The notes below the pieces were generated by a model. That model did not search any database, was not told the DNA's origin, and saw only the letters and a program-made list of their open reading frames with translations. Below, piece after piece: positions 1 to 11,675 of a DNA stretch of 64,000 bases (within the stretch, counting starts at the first letter, position 1; every line of letters starts with the position of its first letter). The position numbers and the translations under genes were made by a program. The stretch is from Bolinopsis microptera. Taxonomy: Eukaryota; Ctenophora; Tentaculata; Lobata; Bolinopsidae. The DNA lies in assembly GCF_026151205.1 (NCBI RefSeq), contig NC_087073.1, positions 9,029,411-9,093,410 on the forward strand, given 5' to 3'.

Positions 1-109
1 AGCAACTTGAAAGTTACTACAAAGTAGATGACATGAAAATGACATGAAAATGAGCGAACAGCTTTTAATTACAATTTATGATATAGTTTGGAATAAATTA
101 AATTCACCT

Positions 110-115
110 TTTATT
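110..115 (-). promoter_or_regulatory. candidate polyadenylation signal of the FTP gene
   Basis: AATAAA on the minus strand lies about 120 bases past the TAA stop. Bases 1-234 otherwise hold only AT-rich 3' flank, with no other coding signal seen. Confidence 0.35.
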
Positions 116-234
116 CGTGTTTTGTTTGAAAAGCTTACTAAGGCTCACAAAAAATGTGGTTAATTAGATTGAAAAATATATATCATAATCTCATATATAT
201 ATCTAGGGTTTATGCCAGTACAACATGATATAAC

Positions 235-759
235 TTATTCAATATTGCCCTTTTCTGGTTGAATATAATACCCATCACCCAAAACCACAACCTCAGTAAG
301 ACATAGAGGTGCTTTGGTATCCAGCTTTATTTCCACCCTCCTGCCATGAACGATTCCTTCCATAGGGATATGATACCATCCAACGCTTCCCTTCTTGTAC
401 TCTATCGTGTGTATAAGTTGGGAGTCAAGGTATACTTTAGCTTTGTCTATTTTGTTAGCTTGTTCAAGTCGGCTCAGTATATTAATCTCAAATATTCTGT
501 AGCTCTGAGTAAGATCAACATACCACCAAGCTAACGAGCCGTCTACAGAGGGGTCTGTTTGAGTGGTATTACCATTAATAAATCTTGGATCTTCAATTCC
601 ATTGACAGCTCTGTTGGGTTCTCCGTTATCAGCTACCGATGATTGGTAACAAGATCTTCCCACAGCTAGGTCTCGGAGAATAGTGCTTTTCTCACCAGTC
701 CCAAAGACTTCAACTTGGGCCAAGGAGAGAGGTTTACCAGAAGTAAGTAAAACAGATAC
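235..759 (-). CDS. FTP gene exon 6, 3' part: end of FTP domain 3 and FTP domain 4
   Basis: The frame resumes at 754 (755-759 is the second GATAC copy). It reads VLLTSGKPLSLAQVEVFG, then a type B domain with CYQSS, NRAVNGIEDPRFINGN, LAWWYVDL and INILSRLEQANKIDKAKV, and YHIPMEGI, and stops with TAA at 237-235. It is collinear with the second half of exon 4. Bases 16325-16089 plus 754-235 total 757, which with the two carried-over bases gives exactly 253 codons. Confidence 0.85.
   Translation of the reverse strand, partial: VSVLLTSGKPLSLAQVEVFGTGEKSTILRDLAVGRSCYQSSVADNGEPNRAVNGIEDPRFINGNTTQTDPSVDGSLAWWYVDLTQSYRIFEINILSRLEQANKIDKAKVYLDSQLIHTIEYKKGSVGWYHIPMEGIVHGRRVEIKLDTKAPLCLTEVVVLGDGYYIQPEKGNIE
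755..759. other. left target-site duplication GATAC
   Basis: GATAC at 755-759 repeats at 16089-16093, directly abutting both ends of the fold-back element. The duplication could be read as 6 bp (AGATAC) if the terminal A is assigned to the target. It lies within coding sequence of the FTP gene. Confidence 0.8.
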
Positions 760-768
760 TATAATGGC

Positions 769-811
769 GCAGGAGGGTCAACCTGAAAAGAACATTGCTT
801 GACCCTCCTGC
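769..811. repeat. terminal hairpin of the fold-back element, left end
   Basis: GCAGGAGGGTCAA (769-781) is followed after 17 bases by its exact reverse complement (799-811). The stem is 13 bp and starts nine bases in from the element end. The same hairpin occurs at the right end at about 16037-16079. Confidence 0.75.
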
Positions 812-1005
812 CCCACCGCATGGATCAGGAGGTTCATTTCAGAAACAGTGCTTGACCCTCCTGCCCCACCACATGGATCAGGAGGTTCATTTCAGAAAAA
901 ACAGTGCTTGACCCTCCTGCCCCACCACATGGATCAGGAGGTTCATTTCAGAAAAAACAGTGCTTGACCCTCCTGCCCCACCACATGGATTACGGGGGTC
1001 ATTTG
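797..1005 (+). repeat. subterminal 53-56 bp tandem repeats, left end
   Basis: Units start at 797, 850, 906 and 962. Each begins GCTTGACCCTCCTGCCCCAC and, except the last, contains CCTCCTG and CAGGAGG in inverted orientation. The repeats lie directly inside the terminus, where transposase-binding repeats commonly occur in fold-back and MULE-type elements. That role is inferred. Confidence 0.8.
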
Positions 1006-1212
1006 AACCCACAAGACCATGTGCACTTATTTCTACATCGCGCGCGATACGTGTGTGCGTGATTACATGAAATCTTACCGCGCCCTACGCCAAGTAGACG
1101 AAAAGCGTGGTCGAAGAGCGAGAGTCGGTACAATAAATAAAACGAGAGTTGGTACATTTAACTGGCATTTTTTAACCGTGGTACAATCAGAATTGCATAC
1201 AGCCGACACAGG

Positions 1213-1500
1213 ATGAGGGGGGGGGGGGCAATGACTACTGATGGAGACTTTTGAGCACCAATGGGGACGAAAATCATAGGGACTGAAGGTCAAATCGCTG
1301 GTGAAATTTTCCATTTGTCCCCATAAGTACCCAAAGTTTTGGCGAGTTTTATGTAGTTTTGATATTATCTTTTATTAAATGACTTCTAAAGGAGACTTTT
1401 GGGTACCAATGGGGGCTAAAAATCTTGGAGACTTGAGGTTAAATTGCTGGCGAAATTCTGCACTTGTCCCCAAAGTCATTGGCTCCCCCCCCCCTCCCCC
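1213..1500. repeat. nested inverted repeat with G-run / C-run ends (mirror copy at about 15345-15632)
   Basis: A G-run followed by CAATGACT near 1215-1235 is mirrored by AGTCATTG followed by a C-run near 1472-1500. Between them, an 85-bp block is repeated in tandem (about 1244-1326 and 1391-1471, beginning GGAGACTTTTG). The other arm carries the same structure in reverse. It looks like a smaller element that was in the sequence before it was palindromised. Confidence 0.5.
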
Positions 1501-4500
1501 GGGTGAGGTGACGGAGAAAAATAAACTGAGCTCAAGGCTACATTTCCAGATATCCCGCCAGGGCACCGTCGCTCATGCTGCAAAGTGTGTTGAGAGATGC
1601 CCACGTCATCACACGTAAACTGTGTCACGAATACCTGAAATGCAGACGTGCAGAACAAACATAACTCTGATCTATATTTTTCATAAAACTTTCAGGATTT
1701 GCCAATGAGGGAAAAGACAGCACTGTCCGAGAAGCTAGAAATGCATGAATCATAGGTGACATGGATAGGGGTAAGAAGTTTTTAAAAAACATGAAAATTG
1801 TGAAAGGAAAAGAAGTAGAAATGAGAAAGGGTAGATTTAAAATGTTTGAGAATCGATTTTGTGCTGAAGAACTCCGTCCGCAGGACGGGCTTCCGGCTAC
1901 TTATGATAATTCGAATAAATTTGAGATTCAAACAAGCTACGAATACGAATGCTTATAGCAGTGGCAAGCTCGTGGCAAGCTCTTGTTTGCTGCGCATTGG
2001 CTGCAATGTATAACCGCAGTATGAAGTATGAACTGTCAAAATATTTGAATTTGCTTACCTAGTGGCTTTGTTTGATAAAGCATACATACTTTATATACCG
2101 ATAAATCAATAACTCCTTTTGATTCTTCGGTTTGAGAATTGTGCGGTCACACATCTCTGCAATGTCTGAAAAGGTGGCAGGGAAGTATTGAAACTTACTT
2201 AACACTATATTTACAGTTAAACCTTGAACTACTATAACTAGGGCAGTAGGAAACGCCAAAAAGTAGATCATCTGACTAAAACAACTTAACTTCATCCAAG
2301 AGTCTAGTTAGCAGCATTGTAGCGATAAGATACCACCATAGTTTGAGCTGTCGACACTGAAATAAAACAAACAATTTACTTTTCACTACTGCAGGGGAAT
2401 GCATGCAATGTAAGATATAAAGAATAAAGATATAATATATTGTATGTTTTTCATCGTGGCCTCAGGGGAGAAGGGCAGCTCGAAAAACCGAAAAAAGTCT
2501 AAAAAACCGTGTTGGAGCTGGTGAGTTAAAGCTACCGATCTCGATCGTGAGAGTCAGATGATCAGATCGCATGTAACGTGAGTTTCGCCCGCCTGAATAA
2601 GGCAACATGAAATCATATTGCTGGTGACAGGTCTCGACCAAGATGTAAAATAAAGATACCCCAAATTTGTTATTTTTAAGCCGATTCACATCGACCCAAG
2701 TCTCTGCTTTGACCCTAAATGCTCAAACTTCGTTAATAGATTGGAAAATCGTGTTATGCTTGTTACTAATAACTGTTGTTTGTGAGAGGACATCTCGATT
2801 TCCCGGATCAGAGGATCACACCAATGAGGGGTTGATTGTGCATGTGTGAACTTCTTTTCAAATTGCCCGATTTTTTTTCAGTAGGTCACATTACTCGTGA
2901 CGTGCAAATGTATCTTTTGTCTTTTAATAGGTCAAGCTCAGAGCTTTAAAGCTTTAAAGACTTCTCCGTGACAAAGACGGCCGACATATATCTTCACTCC
3001 AGGAAAAGTCAGAACTCTTTCCACACCACATTCTTAAATGTACACGACAGCAGAACGACGATGTAGCCCCACGCCGCAGTAAACTTTAAATTTCTGACCC
3101 GGAACGAGCCCAGCAACTGTAGACAGCTGCGTGAGCTATGTACGGTTAGCAGATTTAAGAGCTTATGCAATAAGCAGTCACCGTTCACTCTCATGTTTGA
3201 CTCTTCTTCTTTTGAACAACAAATGTCCATTGAATGATGCCAAGCTAAGCGATTATGATTAGAAAAGTACCGTGATTTACACTGATGGCTCATACAAGGA
3301 CTTGTTGGACTTCGTGAATTTGGAGGACCTGCAGCTGTAATCAGTATTCAGTACTTCACTACCAGATGTGCGAGGCCGAGGTTTCCGTTTGACAACATTA
3401 CAAGTGGACCACCCAGGCCGGGATGATCACGCGCTAGTTGACATGAGATCTGATTCTCCGGGAAAATTGGGCGAGATGACCGGTGTCCTGTCAGAGGTCA
3501 CGGATACAAGGATACCAAAAATATAAATATTTTATTGTACAATTACAATAGTCGTATAAACTTGACAAATTCGCCTACCATCACGTGACCCTCGTCAACG
3601 AGCAAGTGAAAAATGTGTTCACAGCATTTAATTATACGGTAACTACACCATAGATTGACAAGCTAAGCGTACAGAAAAACGTCCAACTCCGGACTTTAAT
3701 AAAAACTCCGGTATAATAGCGTTTTTGACGGAGCAATTTAATGGCCTGGAGTAGGAAACTTTGTTGACCGGAATAAATTGATCCGAAAGGCGAAAGATAC
3801 ATATGAGAGGCCATCAAAAGATGGTACCAAAATCTCTCTGTGAAAAGTCCTTTTTACTTTTTTAAGCGTCAAAAGTCGGTGCACTTACTTTATCCATCGA
3901 AAAAAGGGCATCCCCTGGTGGCTCGTAAAGTATGCGAATTTTAGCTGTCTAGTAGCCATCTTTCTTGCTCTCTGGCCGTCTAAGAAGAAACATTATATCC
4001 GACTCTATACCCAAATAATCATATTATAAAACAGGATCATACATAGTTAATAGAACTCCATTAAGAAAAACATTCTTAAATACGTAATCTGTGCCTCGTA
4101 CAACAGTTTTCCAAACACTTCCTACAGCTAGCAATATCCCGTTATTTCATTTTAAATCATCAAAATTCTAAGTTCTAAAGTTACTATATTTAAGGTCATC
4201 AACAAAGCCTATTTGATATAAGTTTGTATTTAGGTCTACAACACGCCCTTTAAACTATACCACTACTATTAAACACAAATTTTCTCTTTGTGCTGAAAAA
4301 GTTTAAAGAAGCTTTACAACTTAACTCCAAACTAATGATTCAGTCTGTCTGTGCATTTTGGTTTTTTTTTAAAGTTCGCGTTTCGGTAGCCAGTTCACCC
4401 CACCTGCAAAAAAAAATTTTGGTTTTCCTAATTTTGGGGGCCCTTTTAGGTTCATTTTGTCCAAAAATTTTGGGGTTTTAATAACCTTTTTGTCGTTTTT

Positions 4501-5469
4501 TTAAGCCATTTTTCAAATTTTTTTTTTAAATTTTTTCGCTAGCTTTTTGCAAAATTTTTCGTTTTGGGGAAATTTTTAAAAGACGGTCACTTACTACTCA
4601 ATTTTAATGCATCAAAATTTTCCCTTTAAAACAGCGAGCGCTTTAAAAAATTTACGATCTTAAACGTTAAATAATTTTTCATGATTGCTTGCGAAATTTT
4701 TTTCCCCTTTAATTTTAATTTCCCCCTGAATTGTTTAAAAAAAAATTTTAGGCATTGTTTGATTTAAATTTTATGGAATAAGTTTTTTTTTCCCTGGGAA
4801 GGGAATTTGGCGGATTTGTAAAACACCAAAAATTGGTTTATGTAAAGGGTTTTTTCTTTTTTTTTTCAAGTTTCGGGGGCGCAGGAAATTGAACAATTAA
4901 TAAATTTTAAACTCCCCAAACTTTTAAGGCAAACCAACGGAAAAACCTCGTCATCTTTGGGAAAATTTCCTTCATTGACACACCTTTGGGGTTTAAAAAT
5001 TTGTTTTTTAAAAATAGGAAAACTAATTGGTTGTTCCTAGCGAATGTTATTTATACGTTAAAAAACAGGTCAGCGGGGAATATTCAAGTAAGGTCTTTGG
5101 GGCTTTCTTTTACAACGGGAAACAAGGAATTGAAATTTTAATTGAAACTAAAATGACGGGGTTTAATCTAAAAAACTTGTGCTACGTGTCACTCCTTTTC
5201 CTGAAAAAAAGCCCATTTTTTCCAAATTAAAAAAATGAGTATAAGATTGTTTTTAACCGTGTTAAAAATGTGTCAAAAAGTGTCCAAATTAAAATAAATA
5301 CCATAAAAAAATCTATTACATTTTTGGGAAAAATTTAGTATGAAACGGTGGAGGTTCTTTAAGCGGGCCATTCCAGTCCAACCCTGGAAATGACATACAG
5401 GATTTGTTTTACCTTGTTGCATGAAAGCACTAATATCACCAAATGCATCAACATTAAGAGTCAACCTGG

Positions 5470-5640
5470 ACGTGTACTACGGACTGAACAAGACTATTTC
5501 CTCTAAATGTTCCTACTGTTTCAAATTATAGTAAAACTGAGAGAAGCTTTAGTTACTGTGGACCCTTTGTTTGGAATCAGCTTCCTTTGCAATTTGAGAA
5601 CATTAACCGATATCGTCTTGTTTAAAAGAGAATAAATACG
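5470..5640 (+). pseudogene. CR1-like LINE ORF2 C-terminal fragment (left arm)
   Basis: Reads NVPTVSNYSKTERSFSYCGP followed by FVWNQLP. This is the RSFSYxGPxxWNxLP block typical of the C-terminus of CR1/Jockey-group LINE polymerases. It is short and broken on both sides. The mirror copy is on the minus strand at about 11455-11620. Confidence 0.55.
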
Positions 5641-7235
5641 CATCTCTTTGGAAAAAGCATTCATATAAGTAGCATATAATAACTTTCTCATAAACCCAAA
5701 CTTCATAAAAATAAGTTCTAATGACATATTCATGAGTCGCTTTAGATGGCTTGAACTGAATCTTTACTTAGCTGTCATTTGTTTAGTGCTCAGTGTCAAC
5801 AAGAATTTGTCATTATATTCTTCCCTGTGATAATATTCAATTTCAAGTCAATATATCATAGTTATTGAATTGCCTATATATATCCTGAAGTTAGGACTAT
5901 GATTTGACCTGCCCCATCCCCAAATTTTTGGGAAAGTTTTATGCCCCTTTTCGTGAAAAGAGGAAATTTAAATGAAGGCTTTTTTTTTATTCTGATTATC
6001 CGCTTTAAAAACATTATCAGGCCCGTTTCCTTTTTAAAGCCCAATTAAAAAAAAGAATGTAAATTTGTTTAGAGAAAAAAAAATTTAGGTCGAAAATTTT
6101 GATCCTTCCCCCCCCCCCCCCCCCTCGGGCCCTTATTTCATTAAACCCAAAAACCCCTGATTTTGAAGTTAACAGGCGGGAACACCCTAGCTGTCCAGCA
6201 TTGGGGGGTTTAACGGAAACGTGTTTTAGCTCTAGGTCACAGGCTGGACGTAGCTTGTGCCCTTGTCCAAAGTTCTGCGTTTCAGGTAACATCAGGAAAA
6301 AGAATAAGTTAAAGTTGAATGTGTTATGATGGGCCCCCGGAGGGGAAAGTCAGGTTATAATAATAACACCTTGAATTTTTAATGTACTTATATTAATATC
6401 TAAAAGAATCCTCTTCGAATATTTTCTGTGACAAGTGGATCTGAATCTTTGATTAGAGTTGGTGGTTACTGTCTGGTGACATTACACACTCACTTTATCT
6501 TCCCTCTTGGTCCAAGGGATGTTTTTAAGAAGGGCATTAATAACTTCCCTTACTGACATACGCATACTTACAACAAACTAGCTGCATTGCTTTGGACTTG
6601 TCAGTAGGAATGCCTGGAAGATCGGTTACCCAACTGTCTACTTGAATGACCAACCCAAAAAATAGGAAGAGATCAAGAGGCAGGTCTATAGGAAGAGCTT
6701 AAATGTAGTAGAAATGTTACCTACCCTCGAAGATGTATAAGTAAAGTAATAAAAAAGTCGCGCAGACTAATCTTTTTGGCATGGAGATCTCGCTAGAGTA
6801 ACATGTTACTTGTATTGGTTCAATCAATAACATATAACAATTAAAGAGTTAAGAGTCCAACTAGGAATTTAACACAAAATATATATTTAAATTCATTCAC
6901 TGCAACAAATCACTCCATAAATCATGTAGGAGTATTTGATTAAGACTTGAGTTCCAGATCACCTATATATTGTTGGTAAAAAATCCCCCCCTTTTTAAAA
7001 ACCCCTAAAAAAAAATAAAATGTCATGGGTAAGGATATTTTTTGTAGGTAGTTTTTGAAAAACAGAGTGTACCAGGCCGTTTTTGTTTTTAGAATCAAAA
7101 ACAAAAAGTAAAACCTAATCAAATGTGAGAGGATGAAGCAAAGTTGAAAAAAAACAAAGAGCCCCAGAAGGTTAAACTGGTTGCTTACAATTCCCCCATT
7201 TTGTTTGTGAGAATTATAAGGGTCTAAAGGCCATG

Positions 7236-8000
7236 AGTGTAAAGGGCCACTATGGTTTTTAAAGATTTTAATAAACCCTTTGACAGGTAATAAAGGTTTG
7301 TTTTTAAAAAGCCAGCCATGCTTTTTGAAGCCTCGAGTGCCGGGTTCAACACACTGGGAAGGGGGCGGAAAAGGCGGATGGTTTATGGGCGCGCACAATA
7401 GGCGTAAAGCCCCTTAAGTAAAAGTAAGTTTTTAAGAACAAAAGCAAATGGTATACCAGAATGGGATTACAGGGGTCTTCGAAGTCCTGGTAGGATCAGG
7501 ATTCGGGGTACTGCAAAGAGACACCTCATACTTGTTCATCATCGTGATTGACTATCTCATGACAGTGGCTATAGATGATGACTCAGACTCTGGGTTCCTC
7601 TTAAGACTGCACAGGGTGTAGATGGATTTGTGCTGAAAAATATCGCATATGTCAAATTCTCAGATGATGGTGCATATCACTGATATAATTGAATGGGGCA
7701 AAACTACTCTGGACAGGCTATAGGAAGCAGCAAAAAGTGTGGGTTAGTCTTGAACAACCTCTTCAAACCCATCTCATGACTCTAAACACTACAGAGGAAA
7801 GTAGACTTTAAAGCTGTTCTGGAACACCTGCTGGAAAACGTACCTTGGGGGCATAGATATCAACAACTGAGAGAGACTTTAGAGAGACTTTTCAAGAGCA
7901 ACTATGAAGATACAAGAGCGTAGGATGCAACTAGCTTTGCCATATACACTGGCACCTGAACTAGTTGCTAAGTGTGGGGTACTTAATGAACCTAACCATG
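7236..8000 (+). pseudogene. degenerate non-LTR reverse transcriptase fragment (left arm)
   Basis: Pieces of an RT palm appear in shifting frames, including GIPE and an SDDG-type catalytic block. There are many frameshifts, about 130 extra bases near 7300-7430, and about 70 missing bases near 7465 relative to the mirror copy. It differs from the LINE at 21-26 kb. Confidence 0.45.
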
Positions 8001-8832
8001 GGTGCTGAGCAGGGGTAGAACAGTCATAACTTTATGTTGATAGCCTAAGGGCTGATCGGGATTTGCGTAACACTGGAGAAAATCACGGGACTTATGGAGG
8101 ATAGAAATCTATCGAGACAGTGCATCAATACTCGGCGTGAAGCCTAAATTAAGAGAAGTTTAAAGTTCACAATCATAATATTATTTAAAATTGCCTCTAA
8201 TAGCTACTGATAATCAGCTTGATAGAGTCTTCCCGCCAGTTTATCAGAAATAAATAAAATGCAGAACCTAACAAAAGGACTAAAATGATCCAAGATACTA
8301 TATTTCATGAAAATTACTGAATTTGCATTGGCGCTCGATTCAAAAGAATTTTAGTAATGATGCGTTGACAAAATGCGCGGCGCGCAAAAATTATCATTGC
8401 AAATTGTTTGTTGTTAAACAAATTCATAAAATAATCTGTAATAATATAGTTCTAATAGTGTATAAAAAAGAATAATCTCAAAATATAACCACTAAACAGA
8501 GCAAACACGAGGATCGCGCAAAAACTTCTATCTATTTTGACATTTTCCGCGATTTTAAATAGGAACCATTTAAAATATGTAAACCAAATACGCAAAACAT
8601 TAAAATCTTGATCCATAAATTTTTACTTGTAGAGTCCCCGGTCAATAGTTTGCAAAAATAATTTTATATACGAAAATATAAAGAATTTAAAAAACTTTAT
8701 GGATCAATAAATTAACGGTTTGCGTATTTTGTTAATTATACAATATGTATAAAACAAGGTTCTGTTCAAAATCCCGGAAAATTGTCAAAATAGATATGAT
8801 TTTTGCGCGATCCTCGTTTTTGCTCTGTTCTA

Positions 8833-8910
8833 TTACTGGGCGCGCTCAGCCTGTCATTCCGGCCTAATCTCTAATGTTTACCCAACATAAAGCCTGGGGT
8901 CCTCAGGTAA
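8833..8910 (+). mobile_element. MITE family A copy, inserted only in the right arm
   Basis: TTACTGGGCGCGCTCAG at one end and CCTCAGGTAA at the other. It is flanked by TCTGTTCTA on the left and TCTGTTTA on the right; the left arm has the empty site with a single TCTGTTTA. Related copies lie at 27199-27425 and 27591-27670, and a diverged reverse copy near 19571-19645. The 8-bp duplication suggests a hAT-like non-autonomous element. Confidence 0.7.
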
Positions 8911-9389
8911 TCTGTTTAGTGTTTTATATTGAGATTATTCTTTTTATTCACACTATTAGAACTATATATTACAGATTATTTTATGAAATATGTTTGAACA
9001 ACAAACAAATTTCAAATGATAATTTTTGCGCGCCGCGCATTCTGTCAACGCAATCATTAACAAAAATCCATTGGAATCGAGAGCCAATGCAATTTAGTAA
9101 TTTTCATGAAATATATCTTGGAGTTATTTTTAGTCCTTTTGTTAGGTTCTGCATTTTTATTTATTTCTGAATAAACTGGCTGGAAGACGACTCTCAAGCT
9201 GGATACTCAGTCGCTATTAGAGGCAATTTTAAATAATAATTATGATTGTGAACTTTTAAACTTCTCTTAATTAGGCTTCAGCGTCCGAGTATTGATGCAC
9301 TGTCTCGATAGATTCTATCCTCCATACGTCCCCGTGATTTCTCCAGTGTTACTCAAAACCCGTATCAGCCCTTAGGCTACAACATAAGT

Positions 9390-10330
9390 TATGGACTGTT
9401 CTTCCCCTGCTCAGCACACCATGGTTAGGTTTCATTAAGTAACCCACACTTAGCAACTAGTTCAAGGTGCCAGGTATATGGCACAGTAGTTGCATTCCTA
9501 CGCTCTTGGATCTTCATAGTTGCTCTTGAAAAGTCTCTTAAAGTCTTTATCAGTTGTTGAAATCTATGCCCCAAAGGTACGTTTTCAGCTGGTTTCCAGA
9601 ACAGCTTTAAAGTCTACTTTCCTCTATAGTGTTTAGAGTTCATGAGATTTGTTTTAGAGTTGTTCAAGACTAACCCACCACTTTTTGCTGCTTCCTATAG
9701 CCTGGTCCAGGAGTAGTTTTGCCCCATTCAATTATATCAGTGATAAGGGCACCATCATCTGAGAATTTGACATATGCGCTATTTTCAGCACAAATCCTTC
9801 TACACCCTGTGCAGGCTTCAGAGAGAACCCAGAGTCTGAGTATCATCTATAGCCACTGTCATGATATAGTCAATCACGATGATGAACAAGTATGAGGTGT
9901 CTCTTTGCAGTACTCCCGAATCCTGATCCTACCAGGACTTCGAAGACCCCTGTAATACCATCCTGCAGTTGTGATTACTTACAGCCACTGTGTTTGTGTA
10001 GATCAATCGCACTATGTATTCTGGTATACCATTTGCTTTAAGATCTTAATAAGCAAACCTTTATGTACACTGTCAAGGCTTTATTAAAATCTATAAACAC
10101 ATAGTGGCCCTTCACACTCTTTAGACCCTATATAACTTCCTTCACAGAACAAGAATGTGCGAAGTTGTAGAGCAACCAGGTCTGAAGCCCATTCTGGTTG
10201 TCTCTTCGTTTTTCCTTCAAGTCTTGGCTTCATCTGCTCAGCATTTTGATTAGGTTTTACTTTTTTTTTTGTTTCTAAAAAAGACGTGGGGCCCTTTGGG
10301 AGCATCGTTTGCATAAAATCCCATAATGTA
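9390..10330 (-). pseudogene. degenerate non-LTR reverse transcriptase fragment (right arm)
   Basis: The better preserved mirror copy. Broken frames give VFIDFNKAL (palm motif A region), ANGIPEYIVRLIYTN, LFIIVIDYIMTVAIDD and YVKFSDDGALITDIIEW. The last is the position of the catalytic xxDD box, here SDD preceded by F. Stops and frameshifts separate the pieces. Since both arms carry it, the fragment was present before the palindrome formed. Confidence 0.5.
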
Positions 10331-11454
10331 TCATTTCCATGACATGTATAGTTTCTTTTAGGGGTTTAGAGGGTCGGATTTTAGGACCCAAAACAAATGG
10401 TGTTGGAACTCAATTATCAATACTCCCACGTTTTATGGAGTGATTGTTGCGGAAAAAATTTAATATTATTTGTGTTAAATTTCCTTTTTGGACTCTTTAA
10501 ATCTTTAATTTTATGTTTTGGTTGAAAGTAAAAATGTTATTAGCGAGATCCCCTAAAAAGTTTTCTGGCGAGCTGTTTTATTATTTCTTTTTCTTTCGGA
10601 GGGGGGGTCATTTTTTACTACATTTAGTTTCCCTTGACCGTCTGATTTTTATTTTGGGGGGTATTCAAATAATTTCCCCGTCTTGCCCCCCGGGGGTCCC
10701 TATAGACATTCAATTTCTTTTTTATTTCTTTAATTTTTTTCATTTATGAGTTACCTGTTAAATCGCAGCAAGGAGGGACAATGGACATCAAGACTACTGT
10801 CACAGCCTGGTGACCTAGAGCTAAATGAGCTCCTGTTTCCTGTGTAGACCTCCCAGATGTGGACAGGCTAGGATGTTCCTCGCCTTGTGAGTAACTTCAA
10901 GAATCAGGTGTTATGGATTTAATGAAATAAGGCCAGAGGGGGGCGGGGGGGGGGGGGGGGGAAGGATCAAAATTTTCCGATCTAAATTTTATTTCTCTAA
11001 ACAAATTCACATTTCATTATTCAATTGGTGTCTTAATTATGGATATACTGGACCTGATAATGTGATGTAAGATGACGTGATAATACGGGAATAACATGAA
11101 GCCTTCATTCAATTAACCTCATTTTACGATAGGAGCATATAACTTCCAAAATTAGGGGATGGGCAGGTCAAATCATAGTCCTAACTTCAGGATATATATA
11201 GGCATTCAATAACTATGATATATTGACTTGAAATTGAATATTATCACAGGGACAATATAATGACAATTCTTGTTGACACTGAGCACTAAAGTAAGACAGC
11301 TAAGTAAAGATTCAGTTCAAGCCATCTAAAGGGACTCATGAATATGTGCATTAGAACTTATTTTTATGAAGTTTGGGTTTTATGAGAAAGTATTATATGC
11401 TACTTATATGACTGCTTTTTTAAGAGATGCGTATTTATCTCTTTTTTGAACAAG

Positions 11455-11675
11455 ACGATATCGGTTAATGTTCTCAATTGCTAAGGAAGCTGATTCCAAA
11501 CAAAGGGTCCACAGTAACTAAAGCTTCTCTCAGTTTTACTATAATTTGAAACAGTAGGAACATTTAGGAGGAAAATAGTCTTGTTAGTCCGTAGTAGTAC
11601 ACGTACAGGTTGACTCTTAATGTTGATGCATTTGGTGATATAAATTTGGAGTACGTTGTTGACACATTTGAACAC
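11455..11675 (-). pseudogene. CR1-like LINE ORF2 C-terminal fragment (right arm)
   Basis: Mirror of the left-arm fragment. It contains ERSFSYCGPFVWNQLP, preceded by YITKCINIKSQPVRVLLRT in an open stretch of about 64 codons. It is a captured fossil, not a functional gene. Confidence 0.55.

Larger units (their letters stand above)
760..8620 (+). repeat. left arm of the giant inverted repeat
   Basis: Pairs with 8694-16088. Differences at the outer end are mostly single-base insertions or deletions. Larger differences include about 130 bases present only here near 7300-7430, inside the fossil RT. Blocks 4370-5310, 5900-6130 and 6960-7420 are runs of broken homopolymers and look like poor consensus. 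No functional ORF is recognised in the arm. Confidence 0.85.

Noticed and set aside
3270-3330. VIYTDGSYK in the left arm, resembling the RNase H active-site block
   Set aside because: Only a nine-residue match, with no further RNase H motifs in any frame of either arm.
6940-7398. 152-codon minus-strand ORF in the left arm
   Set aside because: It lies in a distorted homopolymer block and is not conserved in the mirror arm.
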